DNA from: an uncultured Bacilli bacterium
GTDB taxonomy: Bacteria > Bacillota_I > Bacilli_A > RF39 > UBA660
Reading direction: 5' to 3'
Assembly: GCA_910577505.1 (NCBI GenBank)
Contig: CAJTLN010000003.1
Location: 186,001-250,000 of the forward strand
Length of the DNA stretch: 64,000 nucleotides
The first letter of the stretch is position 1, and each line of letters starts with the position of its first letter. Both the position numbers and the translations under genes were made by a program. The notes beneath the pieces are model-generated. The model ran no database searches. It saw only the letters and a program-made list of their open reading frames with translations, and was not told the DNA's origin. This document shows, in pieces, positions 54,247-62,576 of this stretch.

Positions 54247-55813
54247 ATATTTGATAAAAATTAATTCGAGTATTACGATTATGATCAGATAATACTATAC
54301 CTATAAAATCATTAAGTGTTATTTCTAAATGGAATGTTCGATGATAATCTTTAGGACTATAGCAGTCGAATATTAACATTGAACTTTCTTTATCATAATT
54401 ATACTTACCTTTTATAATAGCATCCTTAATATACTTAAGTTTAGTTTTATTTATATTTGAATCACGACGATTTACATCTTTGGCATCTTCCAATTCTTCA
54501 CGTAGTATTTTTATTTCTTTAACAAGCTTTTCTAGTTCAGAGCAATTACGAGCAAAACCCTGACTATTTTCTTTAATAAATTTTAAATCATTTTTTGGAT
54601 GTAATCTAGATTCTTCTAGATATCTATTTATGCGTCGATTTACAGCAACTACCTTTTTATTTAAAAATGATAAATTACTAATAATTTCTTTATATTCTGG
54701 AGTTTCATAATCAATAATAGTTGGTTTTAAATCATTTAAATGTAGCAATGAGTAATTAAAATATCTATGAAGGTTTTCTTCATCATATATATAATTTATA
54801 TAAAAGCTTGCAATGGCAAGAGCATTTAGAATTTCATCTTTCTTTTCTTTTAAATCAAATAGTTTACGACATTCGTCTAAACTATAGTTGCATTTATATG
54901 CATGTGCTAAACTTCTTAATATTTCATAAATATCGATTAACTTTCGACGATTGATATTTGAAGAGCTATTATGACAGTTTAATGTATCTTTAATAAATTC
55001 TTTCAAAACACAGAACTCATTTTCTTCATTTAACATTTTTTCAATTTTTAATTTATCATTTTTATCAAAATTAACATTCTTTTTATTAACTGTTAATAAA
55101 TATTTATCTTTTGATAATTTGCTATTTATTTCTTGTAATTGTTTAAAATCATACTCGTCAATTATAGATAAGGAATCAATTAAATATTTTATGTCTTGAT
55201 ATGATAATTTTTTTTCGTCTTTTCTTGTAACATTATACTCATATAATTTGATGTTTTTTAAAAATTCTTTTATTTTATTATCTTTATATTCGGGAATAGA
55301 TACAGCATTAAAATGATATGTTAAACTATCTTTTGACAGATTTATGTTATTGTTTAAAGAAGTTATTAAAAAATTAGAAAATTCTACTACCCAATCCGAA
55401 TCAACAATTAAACCATTATCAAATTTAATAGTATTATTGTAATTACAAATATATTCACCATTTGATAAAGCTTTCTTTAAGTAGTCAACTAATACTTCTT
55501 CTGATTTTATTGAAGAAACTTGATTTTTAAAGAAAGAAATTCCCTTCACTTTGTTCATGTAGTATTCTAATTCTTTTTTATCTAGTTTTTCAAAATCTTC
55601 TTTTGTTATTTTTTCTTTATCATTCATTATTTGTAAAGAAGTATATAATAGATCTAAAGAAACATGATCAAAATCATTTATAAATTTTATGTTTTTGCTT
55701 TTGTTATTAAGAATCTTCTCGATATAAATACTTAAGAATTCGTTTGATTTAGTCATATGAACAAAAGTATTTAACTTCGAAATATTATTTAATATTGTAT
55801 TTCCCCTTATCAT
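54245..55813 (-). CDS. Uncharacterised 522-residue helical protein
   Basis: Soluble, Lys/Asn/Leu-rich, mostly helical; a coiled-coil-prone stretch near residues 395-455 (NSQGFARNCSELEKLVKEIK, ILREELEDAKDVNRRD) and a short beta-rich C terminus (SSMLIFDCYSPKDYHRTFHL, FIGIVLSDHNRNTRINFYQI). No signal peptide, membrane segment or catalytic motif. AGGTGAG upstream of ATG. I do not recognise it. Confidence 0.65.
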   Translation of the reverse strand: MIRGNTILNNISKLNTFVHMTKSNEFLSIYIEKILNNKSKNIKFINDFDHVSLDLLYTSLQIMNDKEKITKEDFEKLDKKELEYYMNKVKGISFFKNQVSSIKSEEVLVDYLKKALSNGEYICNYNNTIKFDNGLIVDSDWVVEFSNFLITSLNNNINLSKDSLTYHFNAVSIPEYKDNKIKEFLKNIKLYEYNVTRKDEKKLSYQDIKYLIDSLSIIDEYDFKQLQEINSKLSKDKYLLTVNKKNVNFDKNDKLKIEKMLNEENEFCVLKEFIKDTLNCHNSSSNINRRKLIDIYEILRSLAHAYKCNYSLDECRKLFDLKEKKDEILNALAIASFYINYIYDEENLHRYFNYSLLHLNDLKPTIIDYETPEYKEIISNLSFLNKKVVAVNRRINRYLEESRLHPKNDLKFIKENSQGFARNCSELEKLVKEIKILREELEDAKDVNRRDSNINKTKLKYIKDAIIKGKYNYDKESSMLIFDCYSPKDYHRTFHLEITLNDFIGIVLSDHNRNTRINFYQI

Positions 55814-55878
55814 ATTCTCACCTATTATAAATTATAACACAAAGATTTATTTAATGATACTTTTTTAACAAAATAAAT

Positions 55879-55900
55879 AAGGGATGTTATCTATTCCCTT
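55879..55900 (-). terminator. Terminator of the DUF523 gene
   Basis: 6-bp G+C-rich stem AAGGGA / TCCCTT with internal pairing, then TTATTTATTTTG on the minus strand. Confidence 0.65.
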
Positions 55901-55902
55901 AT

Positions 55903-56325
55903 CTATAAATCTAATTCAGTTATAATTTCTATACCATTTTCTTTTAATAATTTAGCAGTTATTCCATCACCATCTACTAATACATGATTAAATGAACCAT
56001 CATATACTTTCTTGCTACCACAAGATGGACTTTTAGCTTTTAAAAGAGCCTTTTTTACATCAAATTTTTTAGCTATTTTTAAGGCTTCTTCGGCTCCTCT
56101 TACAAAATTTTCAGTTACATCAATTCCTTTATTAGAAAAAACTCTATTATTTCTTATTTCAGCTGGATCTCGTGGAGTAGTTAGTCCTCCCCAAACTTCT
56201 GGACATATCAAAATTGCTTCTTTATCTTTTAGATAGTTAAAAACTTTTTCATTGTCATTATTGGTTCCATCAAATTTACAATTTACACCTAAAAGACAAG
56301 CACTTACTATTATTTTTTCTTTCAT
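55903..56325 (-). CDS. DUF523 (YbbK-type) protein
   Basis: 140 residues. Family signature cysteines are all present: IIVSACLLGVNCKFDGTNN, LICPEVWGGLTTPRDPAEI, and AKSPSCGSKKVYDG. The family is widespread and probably binds metal or acts on thiolated substrates; biochemical function not known to me. Length is complete. AAAGGAG upstream of ATG. Single gene. Confidence 0.88.
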   Translation of the reverse strand: MKEKIIVSACLLGVNCKFDGTNNDNEKVFNYLKDKEAILICPEVWGGLTTPRDPAEIRNNRVFSNKGIDVTENFVRGAEEALKIAKKFDVKKALLKAKSPSCGSKKVYDGSFNHVLVDGDGITAKLLKENGIEIITELDL

Positions 56326-56390
56326 TACAATAACTCCTTTATTTTAACCACATTTATAATTTTATCACATTTTTGCATTTATTTTAAGAC

Positions 56391-56418
56391 TTGATAAAAA
56401 TATTTCATTTGATATACT
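56391..56418 (+). promoter_or_regulatory. Promoter of the 77-residue gene
   Basis: TTGATA (56391-56396), 16-base spacer, TATACT (56413-56418), followed by GAGGGAG and ATG. Confidence 0.65.
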
Positions 56419-56438
56419 TTAATTGTTAGAGGGAGATT

Positions 56439-56672
56439 ATGAAAAAAGAAAAAATTGAACAAATTGAAAAGATTCTTAGTAAAGCTATTCAATTGTTAAA
56501 TGAAACCGATTATATGAGTTTAATAGAAGAAAATGATAATTTAAAATCATATGATTCTATTATGACAAAATATGATGAAGTAAATTGCTCTGATATTTAT
56601 TTAAAACAATTAGATGAAACTATGCTTGATGATATAATAAATTATTTGGAAAAAAGATTGACTATAAATTAG
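56439..56672 (+). CDS. Small acidic helical protein, unknown
   Basis: 77 residues (MKKEKIEQIEKILSKAIQLL to KRLTIN), predicted helical, acidic, no cysteine. It has a clear promoter, GGGAG ribosome site and terminator, so it is very likely expressed. No family recognised. Confidence 0.65.
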   Translation: MKKEKIEQIEKILSKAIQLLNETDYMSLIEENDNLKSYDSIMTKYDEVNCSDIYLKQLDETMLDDIINYLEKRLTIN

Positions 56673-56682
56673 TCAATCTTTT
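56652..56682. terminator. Bidirectional terminator between the 77-residue gene and the serpin gene
   Basis: 12-bp stem AAAAGATTGACT / AGTCAATCTTTT, seven-base loop; it covers the stop codons of both converging genes. Confidence 0.85.
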
Positions 56683-58216
56683 ATATTTCATTAACTTTTC
56701 CAATAAAAATAATATCATTTGTATAATTGTTGATAATTAAGAAAGCAAATGGTCTATTTAGAATTACTTCTTTTTTAAATTCTTCTATTTCTATATTTTC
56801 CATATTCTTTAAAGAAATAGTGTTTTCTACTGTTCCTTTCTCATCTATTATTATGTTTACTTTTTGAATATTCTTTTTTATATTTATTTTCTCATCACTT
56901 ATTTTAGAAAAATTGGATTTGTTAGTAAACAACTCATGAATATTATAATTTTTTAAAAGTTCTGTAATATCTAATTCATATTGAATATTAAATTTAGGTA
57001 TTCCTATTAGTAAGGAATCTTGTTTTTTTGATTGGAGTAAATTTTCTAAATCTAAACTACTTATTGGAACATCATCATAATTTTTAGGTAGTATACCTAC
57101 AAAACTATAATCTTTATTTTTAAAATCTTTAATAAAACCTGTGGCGTAATCATTTTCCAAATAAATTGTATCTTTTTCTTTTATATACATCATATCTACA
57201 ACAGATACTTTATTATTATAATTATAAAATTCTTTATTTAGGACGTAGCTGCTTTTTATAGGCGTATTCCATTCATAATTAAAATTCAAGCTATTAATCA
57301 TTATATAGTCATTATTTATTAAATCTTTTTCTTCAACTACTCTATTTATTTCATTCATACTTATTTCTTTTATTTTATTATTTATGATATTTATTGCTTC
57401 TTTACTATTTGAAAAGTCTATGGAATTAATATTAAATTTATAATGTTCAATATTATCTAAATATTCATTATTAATATTTTTATCGTTTAGTTTGTTATTA
57501 GTAAATAACTCATTATAATTTGTTACTTTATTTGATATCTTATATAATTCATAGTTGTATAAAACGTCGTCGAGCATTGATTTCAATGTATATTCGTTAG
57601 AAATTAAATCTTTCTCTGAAATAGCATAATTGCTGATGTTTTTTTCTGTTAATTCATTTTGATAAGTCATGCGTTCATAACTAAGTTCTATTTTTTTTAA
57701 TAGTACTTGTAGTTTTGACTTTTCTGTTTGATTGAAGTTACTTATTTTTGAAATTGTTAATTCATGATAATAGTTGTTTTCAAGCTCTTTAATATAATTT
57801 TCATATATTTGTTTAAATTTTTCATCTGTAGAAGATGTTTTATTTAACGAAGATAGTTTTTCTTTCATATCACTATTTATATCTTTATAGTTTTTTTTGA
57901 AATATGATTTTAATTCTTTAGTACTATTGTTATCTGTACCATTATACAGGATTGCTAAACCGGTATCAATATTAAGAGGAGAAATTAATTTATTTGAAGA
58001 TGTATCTATGTAATCTATCATATTTGCTGCTCTATTGGCAGAATAAAGATTACCAGTAAAATACTTGATTTCTTCTTTTTGGGGTTCTTTTTTATGAATA
58101 TTTATCGATGTTATTAAAACTACTACAATTAAAAAAAGTATGATAAATAATAACAAGGCAATTCTTATTTGTTCTTTATTCTTTGAGGAAGAACTTTTTT
58201 TCTTACCTTTTTTCAA
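56681..58216 (-). CDS. Membrane-anchored serpin-like protein
   Basis: 511 residues from TTG 58216 (GGTG upstream; no nearby ATG). Basic start, one helix (residues ~18-38), then an extracytoplasmic serpin fold: SNKLISPLNIDTGLAILYNG, INNKIKEISMNEINRVVEEK, YIMINSLNFNYEWNTPI, VDMMYIKEKDTIYLENDYAT with FVGILPKNYDDV, and the C-terminal signature NRPFAFLIINNYTNDIIFIG. A ~130-residue helical insertion (about 105-235) enlarges the N-terminal half. The reactive-loop hinge reads DEKGTVENTISLKN instead of the small-residue GTEAAAAT needed for loop insertion, so protease inhibition by the classic mechanism is doubtful. Confidence 0.8.
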   Translation of the reverse strand: MKKGKKKSSSSKNKEQIRIALLLFIILFLIVVVLITSINIHKKEPQKEEIKYFTGNLYSANRAANMIDYIDTSSNKLISPLNIDTGLAILYNGTDNNSTKELKSYFKKNYKDINSDMKEKLSSLNKTSSTDEKFKQIYENYIKELENNYYHELTISKISNFNQTEKSKLQVLLKKIELSYERMTYQNELTEKNISNYAISEKDLISNEYTLKSMLDDVLYNYELYKISNKVTNYNELFTNNKLNDKNINNEYLDNIEHYKFNINSIDFSNSKEAINIINNKIKEISMNEINRVVEEKDLINNDYIMINSLNFNYEWNTPIKSSYVLNKEFYNYNNKVSVVDMMYIKEKDTIYLENDYATGFIKDFKNKDYSFVGILPKNYDDVPISSLDLENLLQSKKQDSLLIGIPKFNIQYELDITELLKNYNIHELFTNKSNFSKISDEKINIKKNIQKVNIIIDEKGTVENTISLKNMENIEIEEFKKEVILNRPFAFLIINNYTNDIIFIGKVNEI

Positions 58217-58281
58217 TACAATGCACCACTTTCCAACATTAGAATTAATGCGTATTGTTATTATATCATATTTTATGAAAG

Positions 58282-58743
58282 TTATAGTTTAATTTCTCTT
58301 TTAATCATTTTTATTATATTTCCAAATAATAAATAATACAGTAGTATCCACACACATATTGATATTGCTACAAAAGTATATTCTTCTTTATTTATGCAGT
58401 ATACTATGTCTAATATCATTATAGAAGTTAATAAAGTTATAAATATTGCTATCAAAGTATATTTGCACAAACGATTGGTTCCCTTGATTCTATTTTCAAT
58501 AAAAGTTATAACCTCATCATTTCCATTTCTACCGAAAATCATTGATACAAGTGTTAATATTGTTTTTATAATATTTGTTAAACATAAAGATGAAAATAAT
58601 AATAGCATTGGAATAGTAATAAAAAGATAATAATAATTAAGAATTAATAGCAATCTATATAAGACTATAGCAGCTACTAAATAAATTATTATACTGACAA
58701 TGTATAATGTTATATTAATTATTTTATTTCTTTTGTATTCCAT
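58282..58743 (-). CDS. Four-helix membrane protein, unknown
   Basis: 153 residues from ATG 58743 (AAAGGTG upstream). Four membrane segments (residues ~10-30, 35-60, 92-115 and 123-143) and short basic loops (IKGTNRLCKYTLIAIFI). No motif recognised. It lies between the serpin gene and the pseudo-exonuclease gene on the same strand. Confidence 0.65.
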   Translation of the reverse strand: MEYKRNKIINITLYIVSIIIYLVAAIVLYRLLLILNYYYLFITIPMLLLFSSLCLTNIIKTILTLVSMIFGRNGNDEVITFIENRIKGTNRLCKYTLIAIFITLLTSIMILDIVYCINKEEYTFVAISICVWILLYYLLFGNIIKMIKREIKL

Positions 58744-58783
58744 TATCTTCACCTTTTATTCTTATTTTTATTATATCACATTT

Positions 58784-59239
58784 TTATAAATGTTTTATTA
58801 ATGATTCATATAAAATATCGACAATATAATTTGATGGCTCCAATTCATATTTTTTTATTAATTCATCAATAATATTATCATTATATTTTGTATCTAAATA
58901 AGTGAATATAGACTCTTTTTTATTTGGGATTGTTTCTAAAAAATTTTCAGTATATAAGTTATCAATTATAAGAAGTGGTAGATCTCCTATCCATTCTTTA
59001 AAGCTTTCTAAAATTTCTTTTGTACTATTTTTATAAATAAAGGAACTTTTATCATAGCTAATCAAATCTTTGAAATCTTGTAAAGCAATTAAATCTTCTC
59101 TTAAACGATAATCAAATCTATCCAATAAATTTAAACCTTTTAACTTTATTGCTGATAATTGAATAATATCTCCCTTTTTAGGATGAATTGCTGTTGGAAT
59201 AATTTCTAAAATTATATATTGTTCTTTTAATAAATCCAT
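58784..59239 (-). CDS. DEDD-exonuclease-like protein with lost catalytic residues
   Basis: 151 residues from ATG 59239 (AGAGGAAA upstream). Matches the start of DnaQ/RNase T-type exonucleases in layout: YIILEIIPTAIHPKKGDIIQ parallels 'FVVFDIETTGL.P..D.IIEIG', then AIKLKGLNLLDRFDYRL, PLLIIDNLYTENFLE parallels the Exo II strand 'LVAHNA.FD..FL', and the C terminus NYIVDILYESLIKHL parallels Exo III. Asp-x-Glu reads Glu12-x-Ile14 and the Exo II Asp is Glu. Probably a non-catalytic member, perhaps nucleic-acid binding. Confidence 0.6.
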   Translation of the reverse strand: MDLLKEQYIILEIIPTAIHPKKGDIIQLSAIKLKGLNLLDRFDYRLREDLIALQDFKDLISYDKSSFIYKNSTKEILESFKEWIGDLPLLIIDNLYTENFLETIPNKKESIFTYLDTKYNDNIIDELIKKYELEPSNYIVDILYESLIKHL

Positions 59240-59288
59240 AATTTTTCCTCTTTTCAAAATATTTCTTTTATATTATACCACAAGGTAA

Positions 59289-59313
59289 AAGGATACTCTA
59301 TTTGAGTATCCTT
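59289..59313 (-). terminator. Terminator of the secreted-protein gene at 59417
   Basis: 10-bp stem AAGGATACTC / GAGTATCCTT, loop TATTT, minus-strand TTTTACC; it lies about 100 bases past the stop. Confidence 0.65.
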
Positions 59314-59416
59314 AGTATACAGTTTTTTTAAATTAGTAAATTAAAAAGTTTTTATAAGCAATTGTTGTACAAGTAAAAATTAAATAAGAAGTACCATTAT
59401 TTAAAAATTTCTTTTA

Positions 59417-60190
59417 TTACCAAGTGCCTGTCCATTTAACAGTAGCTTCATTCATACTGTCATAATAAGTATAATTTGCTGGTTGTATTCCACAAGTGTC
59501 AATATAGATATCTTTGGCCATACTATAACTAATTGACTTTTGTGCGTGGGCATAGTCTGCATCTAATTCTTGTTCTACAACCGTTGTTGATGAATTCGTT
59601 TTTTCAACTAAAATATAAATAGATTGCGTTAATGAAGCTAAAGGCATATCTGGTAATGGAAATACAACTCCTGATCCATTGACTCCTTTATAGTTGTAAT
59701 AACCGCTATTAATAGTGTCACATACTCCATTAACTGTACAGTAACTTTGTTCAAAATCAATTTCTCCAGATAGTTTAACACTTGCAAAGTACCCTAATCC
59801 AATAACATCATAACTCCTTGTTGATGGCATTAGCTTCCATGTTAAATCACCTTTATATTTATAGTAATAGCTATTATATTTGCTTATAGTAGCTGTCAGT
59901 CTTTTATAAGTTGTTTCTATTGATACTGATTGAGGACTTATATTATTATCAGGTGAAATGCTATTATATTCCTCTTCACTAATCTCAGTCGTGATGGAGT
60001 GAACCTCACTCTGATTAGCTGCTCTCATTAGAGACGAATCATTTAGTACTGTAACAGTTTTATAATATTTTGTTGTTTGTGCTACTACTTCTTCTAGCTC
60101 ATTATCATCTAATAAATTTTCTGCGTTAACATTTGCAATGAAGCACACAAATAATAATAGAAAAATTATTAGATATTTTTTCTTTTTCAT
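59417..60190 (-). CDS. Secreted protein, unknown
   Basis: 257 residues from ATG 60190 (GAGGAGG, excellent). Lys-rich signal peptide (residues 1-24, cut after VNA), then a mature part rich in Tyr/Ser/Thr: TTKYYKTVTVLNDSSLMRAA, TYKRLTATISKYNSYYYKYK, LTWKLMPSTRSYDVIGLGYF, SYCTVNGVCDTIN (two Cys). Beta-rich by appearance; no sorting signal. It sits directly downstream of the XRE membrane regulator with an operator-like direct repeat ahead of it, so it is probably that regulator's target. Confidence 0.75.
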   Translation of the reverse strand: MKKKKYLIIFLLLFVCFIANVNAENLLDDNELEEVVAQTTKYYKTVTVLNDSSLMRAANQSEVHSITTEISEEEYNSISPDNNISPQSVSIETTYKRLTATISKYNSYYYKYKGDLTWKLMPSTRSYDVIGLGYFASVKLSGEIDFEQSYCTVNGVCDTINSGYYNYKGVNGSGVVFPLPDMPLASLTQSIYILVEKTNSSTTVVEQELDADYAHAQKSISYSMAKDIYIDTCGIQPANYTYYDSMNEATVKWTGTW

Positions 60191-60243
60191 TATTACCTCC
60201 TCTCTACCTTCCCATAGTATCACATGGAGTCGAAAAAACACGA

Positions 60244-60271
60244 TAGAGTTTAGCTCAAATTTGTAGAGTTT
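60244..60271 (-). promoter_or_regulatory. Direct-repeat operator candidate upstream of the secreted protein
   Basis: TAGAGTTT at 60244-60251 and 60264-60271, separated by 12 bases (20-base period, two helical turns), with an inverted copy of the half ACTCTA at 60273-60278. The arrangement suits a dimeric DNA-binding regulator. Confidence 0.5.
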
Positions 60272-60333
60272 CACTCTATTTTTTTGTTCTTATCATAAAA
60301 TATAATCGAGAATTATCTTCTGATATAAATGTA

Positions 60334-61098
60334 TTAAATAAATATTGGATTTAACTCTATTTTAGATTCAATAAAATCATTTTCTCCATTATTTTTAGAA
60401 TATACAATTCTTATAGTTGCGTCATCATTTTTACCTTCTAAATTTATATTCTTATTAGAATATTTCCCTTCTTTCAAATCGATTTGCTTTATCAAATCAC
60501 TTAATTTATATTTTTTATTCTCCCCTTCACTCGTTTCATATTTGTATATTGTGTCATTACCTACATTAATATAAATTTTAACATTGTCTGTAAATATTTC
60601 TGTACTTGTACCGCGCGATAATTCTTGATAATTAAATTTTTCTATTAATATTAATCTATTTTCAGTATTATAAATTAAATATCCTTTTAAACTTATATGT
60701 TCATCTTGGCTTTTTATTTCATATACTTTTACTTCATTTGTTGTATCAGAAGGTTTCTTACGTTTTAAAAATATGGTAGTAGATAACAAAATGAAATTTA
60801 GAATTACAAGGAGAATACATATAGTTATGATAACTGGTTTAAACTTTCCATTACTTTTTTCTTCCTTAGAATCATTAGAGATATTTTGATTACTATTGAG
60901 ATATCCTAATAGAACCATAATATCTGCATCTAAAACTTTACTTAATGGACCTAACATAGATATATCTGGTAAATTGCAGTCACATTCCCATTTACTAATT
61001 GCAGTATTACTTATACCTAACAAATTTGCTAATTCTCTTTGCGTTAGTCCTTTCTTTTTTCTTAACTTTTCGATATATTTACCCATTCTGTTATCCAT
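60334..61098 (-). CDS. XRE-family transcriptional regulator with membrane anchor
   Basis: 254 residues. N-terminal HTH_3 domain (residues 6-62): YIEKLRKKKGLTQRELANLL, GISNTAISKWECDCNLPDIS. Then a linker, one membrane helix (residues ~87-108), and an extracytoplasmic domain (YEIKSQDEHISLKGYLIYNT, IYINVGNDTIYKYETSEGEN). A one-component sensor: the outer domain could respond to a signal while the HTH binds DNA. AGGAAGG upstream of ATG. Leader contains an attenuator-like structure (61133-61236). Downstream neighbour is a secreted protein. Confidence 0.85.
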   Translation of the reverse strand: MDNRMGKYIEKLRKKKGLTQRELANLLGISNTAISKWECDCNLPDISMLGPLSKVLDADIMVLLGYLNSNQNISNDSKEEKSNGKFKPVIITICILLVILNFILLSTTIFLKRKKPSDTTNEVKVYEIKSQDEHISLKGYLIYNTENRLILIEKFNYQELSRGTSTEIFTDNVKIYINVGNDTIYKYETSEGENKKYKLSDLIKQIDLKEGKYSNKNINLEGKNDDATIRIVYSKNNGENDFIESKIELNPIFI

Positions 61099-61461
61099 TT
61101 TTTATCGTCCTTCCTGATATGTGGCAAAAATAAAAATACTCTGTGAAAGAGTATTTTCTTAATATTATTTTTTTGAAATTATTAATATTAAAACTTATAA
61201 TTAACAATAATAATGATATTTTTAAATACTCTTCACTATAAATCATAATTTAAAAGTTTATTTAATTGAAAAAGTATTGAATATTTTAAAAATGTTAAAT
61301 TGACTGAAAACTAAATCAAACAAAGTTTGATGGTATTTATATTAATTTAAAAATCTATCAAATTTTTTTGGCTTAATCTTATTACTAAATAATCTTTTAA
61401 TATTTAAATATTTTATTTCACTTCAAATATAATAACATATTTTAAATTGAATGTCTTTATA
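61099..61461. other. 363-base AT-rich intergenic region
   Basis: No gene seen. It holds the attenuator-like leader of the XRE gene (61133-61236), a candidate minus-strand -10 TATGAT (61242-61247) with a poor -35, and a perfect 7-bp palindrome ATCAAAC / GTTTGAT (61315-61331, loop AAA). The 3' end of the serine hydrolase gene lies at 61462, with no clear terminator between. Confidence 0.6.
61133..61236 (-). promoter_or_regulatory. Candidate transcription attenuator in the XRE gene leader
   Basis: In minus-strand order: segment 1 GTGAAGAGTATTT (61236-61224), segment 2 AAAATACTCTTTCAC (61157-61143), segment 3 AGAGTATTTT (61142-61133) followed by TATTTTTG. Segments 2 and 3 form a 10-bp terminator hairpin. 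Segments 1 and 2 can instead pair over 13 bp with one bulge, which would break the terminator. The ribosome site of the XRE gene follows 14-20 bases later. Confidence 0.5.
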
Positions 61462-62529
61462 TTATTTAATTAAGTTATTTAATTCATTTATTTCTTTAGA
61501 TATGCTTCGTATTAAATCCGCAACATAATATTCTCCTTTATTTTTTTCTCTTGTTAGAATTACTATTATATAAGGGTTCTCTGTATCAAATATTCCTACA
61601 TCATGAAAATAATCATTTGAATTGCCATACTTATGTAAATTTATAAAATTATAATCAAAAGATAGATAATTGCCATAATCATTTACAAAATATGATTTTA
61701 ATTCGTCACCATATGAATTATTTTTTATTAAATTATATAAATGTGAAAGATATGTTAATTGATCTGTAACTGTAGTGTTACAAAAATAATTATGGCAAGT
61801 AAGATTATTGCCACCTATTTTTACAGCATAGTTTTTTATATTGCTAAAGCCCACCTTATTTATTATATAATTATGAGCAGAATTATCTGATTTACTGATA
61901 GCTAATTTTACTTTTTCTCGAAGTTCTGGATTACTTAGATTATTTTCATATATATACATAGCATCTAGAGTTTTTATTAAGCTAGCGCCAAAATAATCTT
62001 TATTTTCATTATAAAGAAAAGTAAAATTCGAATTTATATTTATGTATCCAATACTGATATCATATGCATTTAATTTAGATTTCAAGTTATTTAAACGATT
62101 GATAATATCAATGTTTTCTGTTTTAGAATTAAAATACTTTTTAATATTAGGAGTTACTTTTACTTTACGTATAGATTGAGTACTATTACCAGATGAATCT
62201 TTTACAAAATATTTTATCTCATAATCTCCTATTTTAGATGTTTCTAAATTTGTTTCTATTATAACTGATGATGAAATATCTCCATCTATATTATCATAGG
62301 CAGAAAATCCTGGTTCAACATATTCTTCGTTTAATTTTATTTCAATGTTATCTCCTACTAAAGTAATTTCTGGTTTGATTATATCTTCTTTTGGAATATA
62401 TTTAATATTGTTATTTGTTATTTCTGATTTATGATTATAATTTGTAATTGAAAATGAAAAAGATGCTATTGATAAAAATAATGCAACGAATAAAAAAACT
62501 ATTAACATATGCATTTTTTTTATTTTCAT
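61462..62529 (-). CDS. Secreted class A beta-lactamase-like serine hydrolase with Ig-like domain
   Basis: 355 residues from ATG 62529 (AGGTGATG upstream). Signal anchor (residues 8-27), a DUF5011-type Ig-like domain (residues ~50-127; NEEYVEPGFSAYDNIDGDIS, KIGDYEIKYFVKDSSGNSTQ), then a penicillin-recognising fold with S183-x-x-K186 (FGASLIKTLD), S214-D-N (SKSDNSAHNYI) and a K-Y-G motif at 300-302 (LHKYGNS). Could be a beta-lactamase, a D,D-peptidase or another surface serine hydrolase. The Ig-like domain suggests wall association rather than secretion for antibiotic defence, and Glu166 is not evident. Confidence 0.82.
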   Translation of the reverse strand: MKIKKMHMLIVFLFVALFLSIASFSFSITNYNHKSEITNNNIKYIPKEDIIKPEITLVGDNIEIKLNEEYVEPGFSAYDNIDGDISSSVIIETNLETSKIGDYEIKYFVKDSSGNSTQSIRKVKVTPNIKKYFNSKTENIDIINRLNNLKSKLNAYDISIGYININSNFTFLYNENKDYFGASLIKTLDAMYIYENNLSNPELREKVKLAISKSDNSAHNYIINKVGFSNIKNYAVKIGGNNLTCHNYFCNTTVTDQLTYLSHLYNLIKNNSYGDELKSYFVNDYGNYLSFDYNFINLHKYGNSNDYFHDVGIFDTENPYIIVILTREKNKGEYYVADLIRSISKEINELNNLIK

Positions 62530-62553
62530 AACATCACCTACTTTTAATAAATA

Positions 62554-62576
62554 AAAGCATGATTTTCTCATGCTTT
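62554..62576 (-). terminator. Terminator of the 62575 gene
   Basis: 9-bp stem AAAGCATGA / TCATGCTTT, loop TTTTC, then TTTATT on the minus strand; it overlaps the stop codon. Confidence 0.75.

Noticed and set aside
61315..61331. Perfect ATCAAAC-AAA-GTTTGAT palindrome as a terminator or operator
   Set aside because: No T-run on either side suitable for termination, and no promoter elements placed around it; left as part of the intergenic description.
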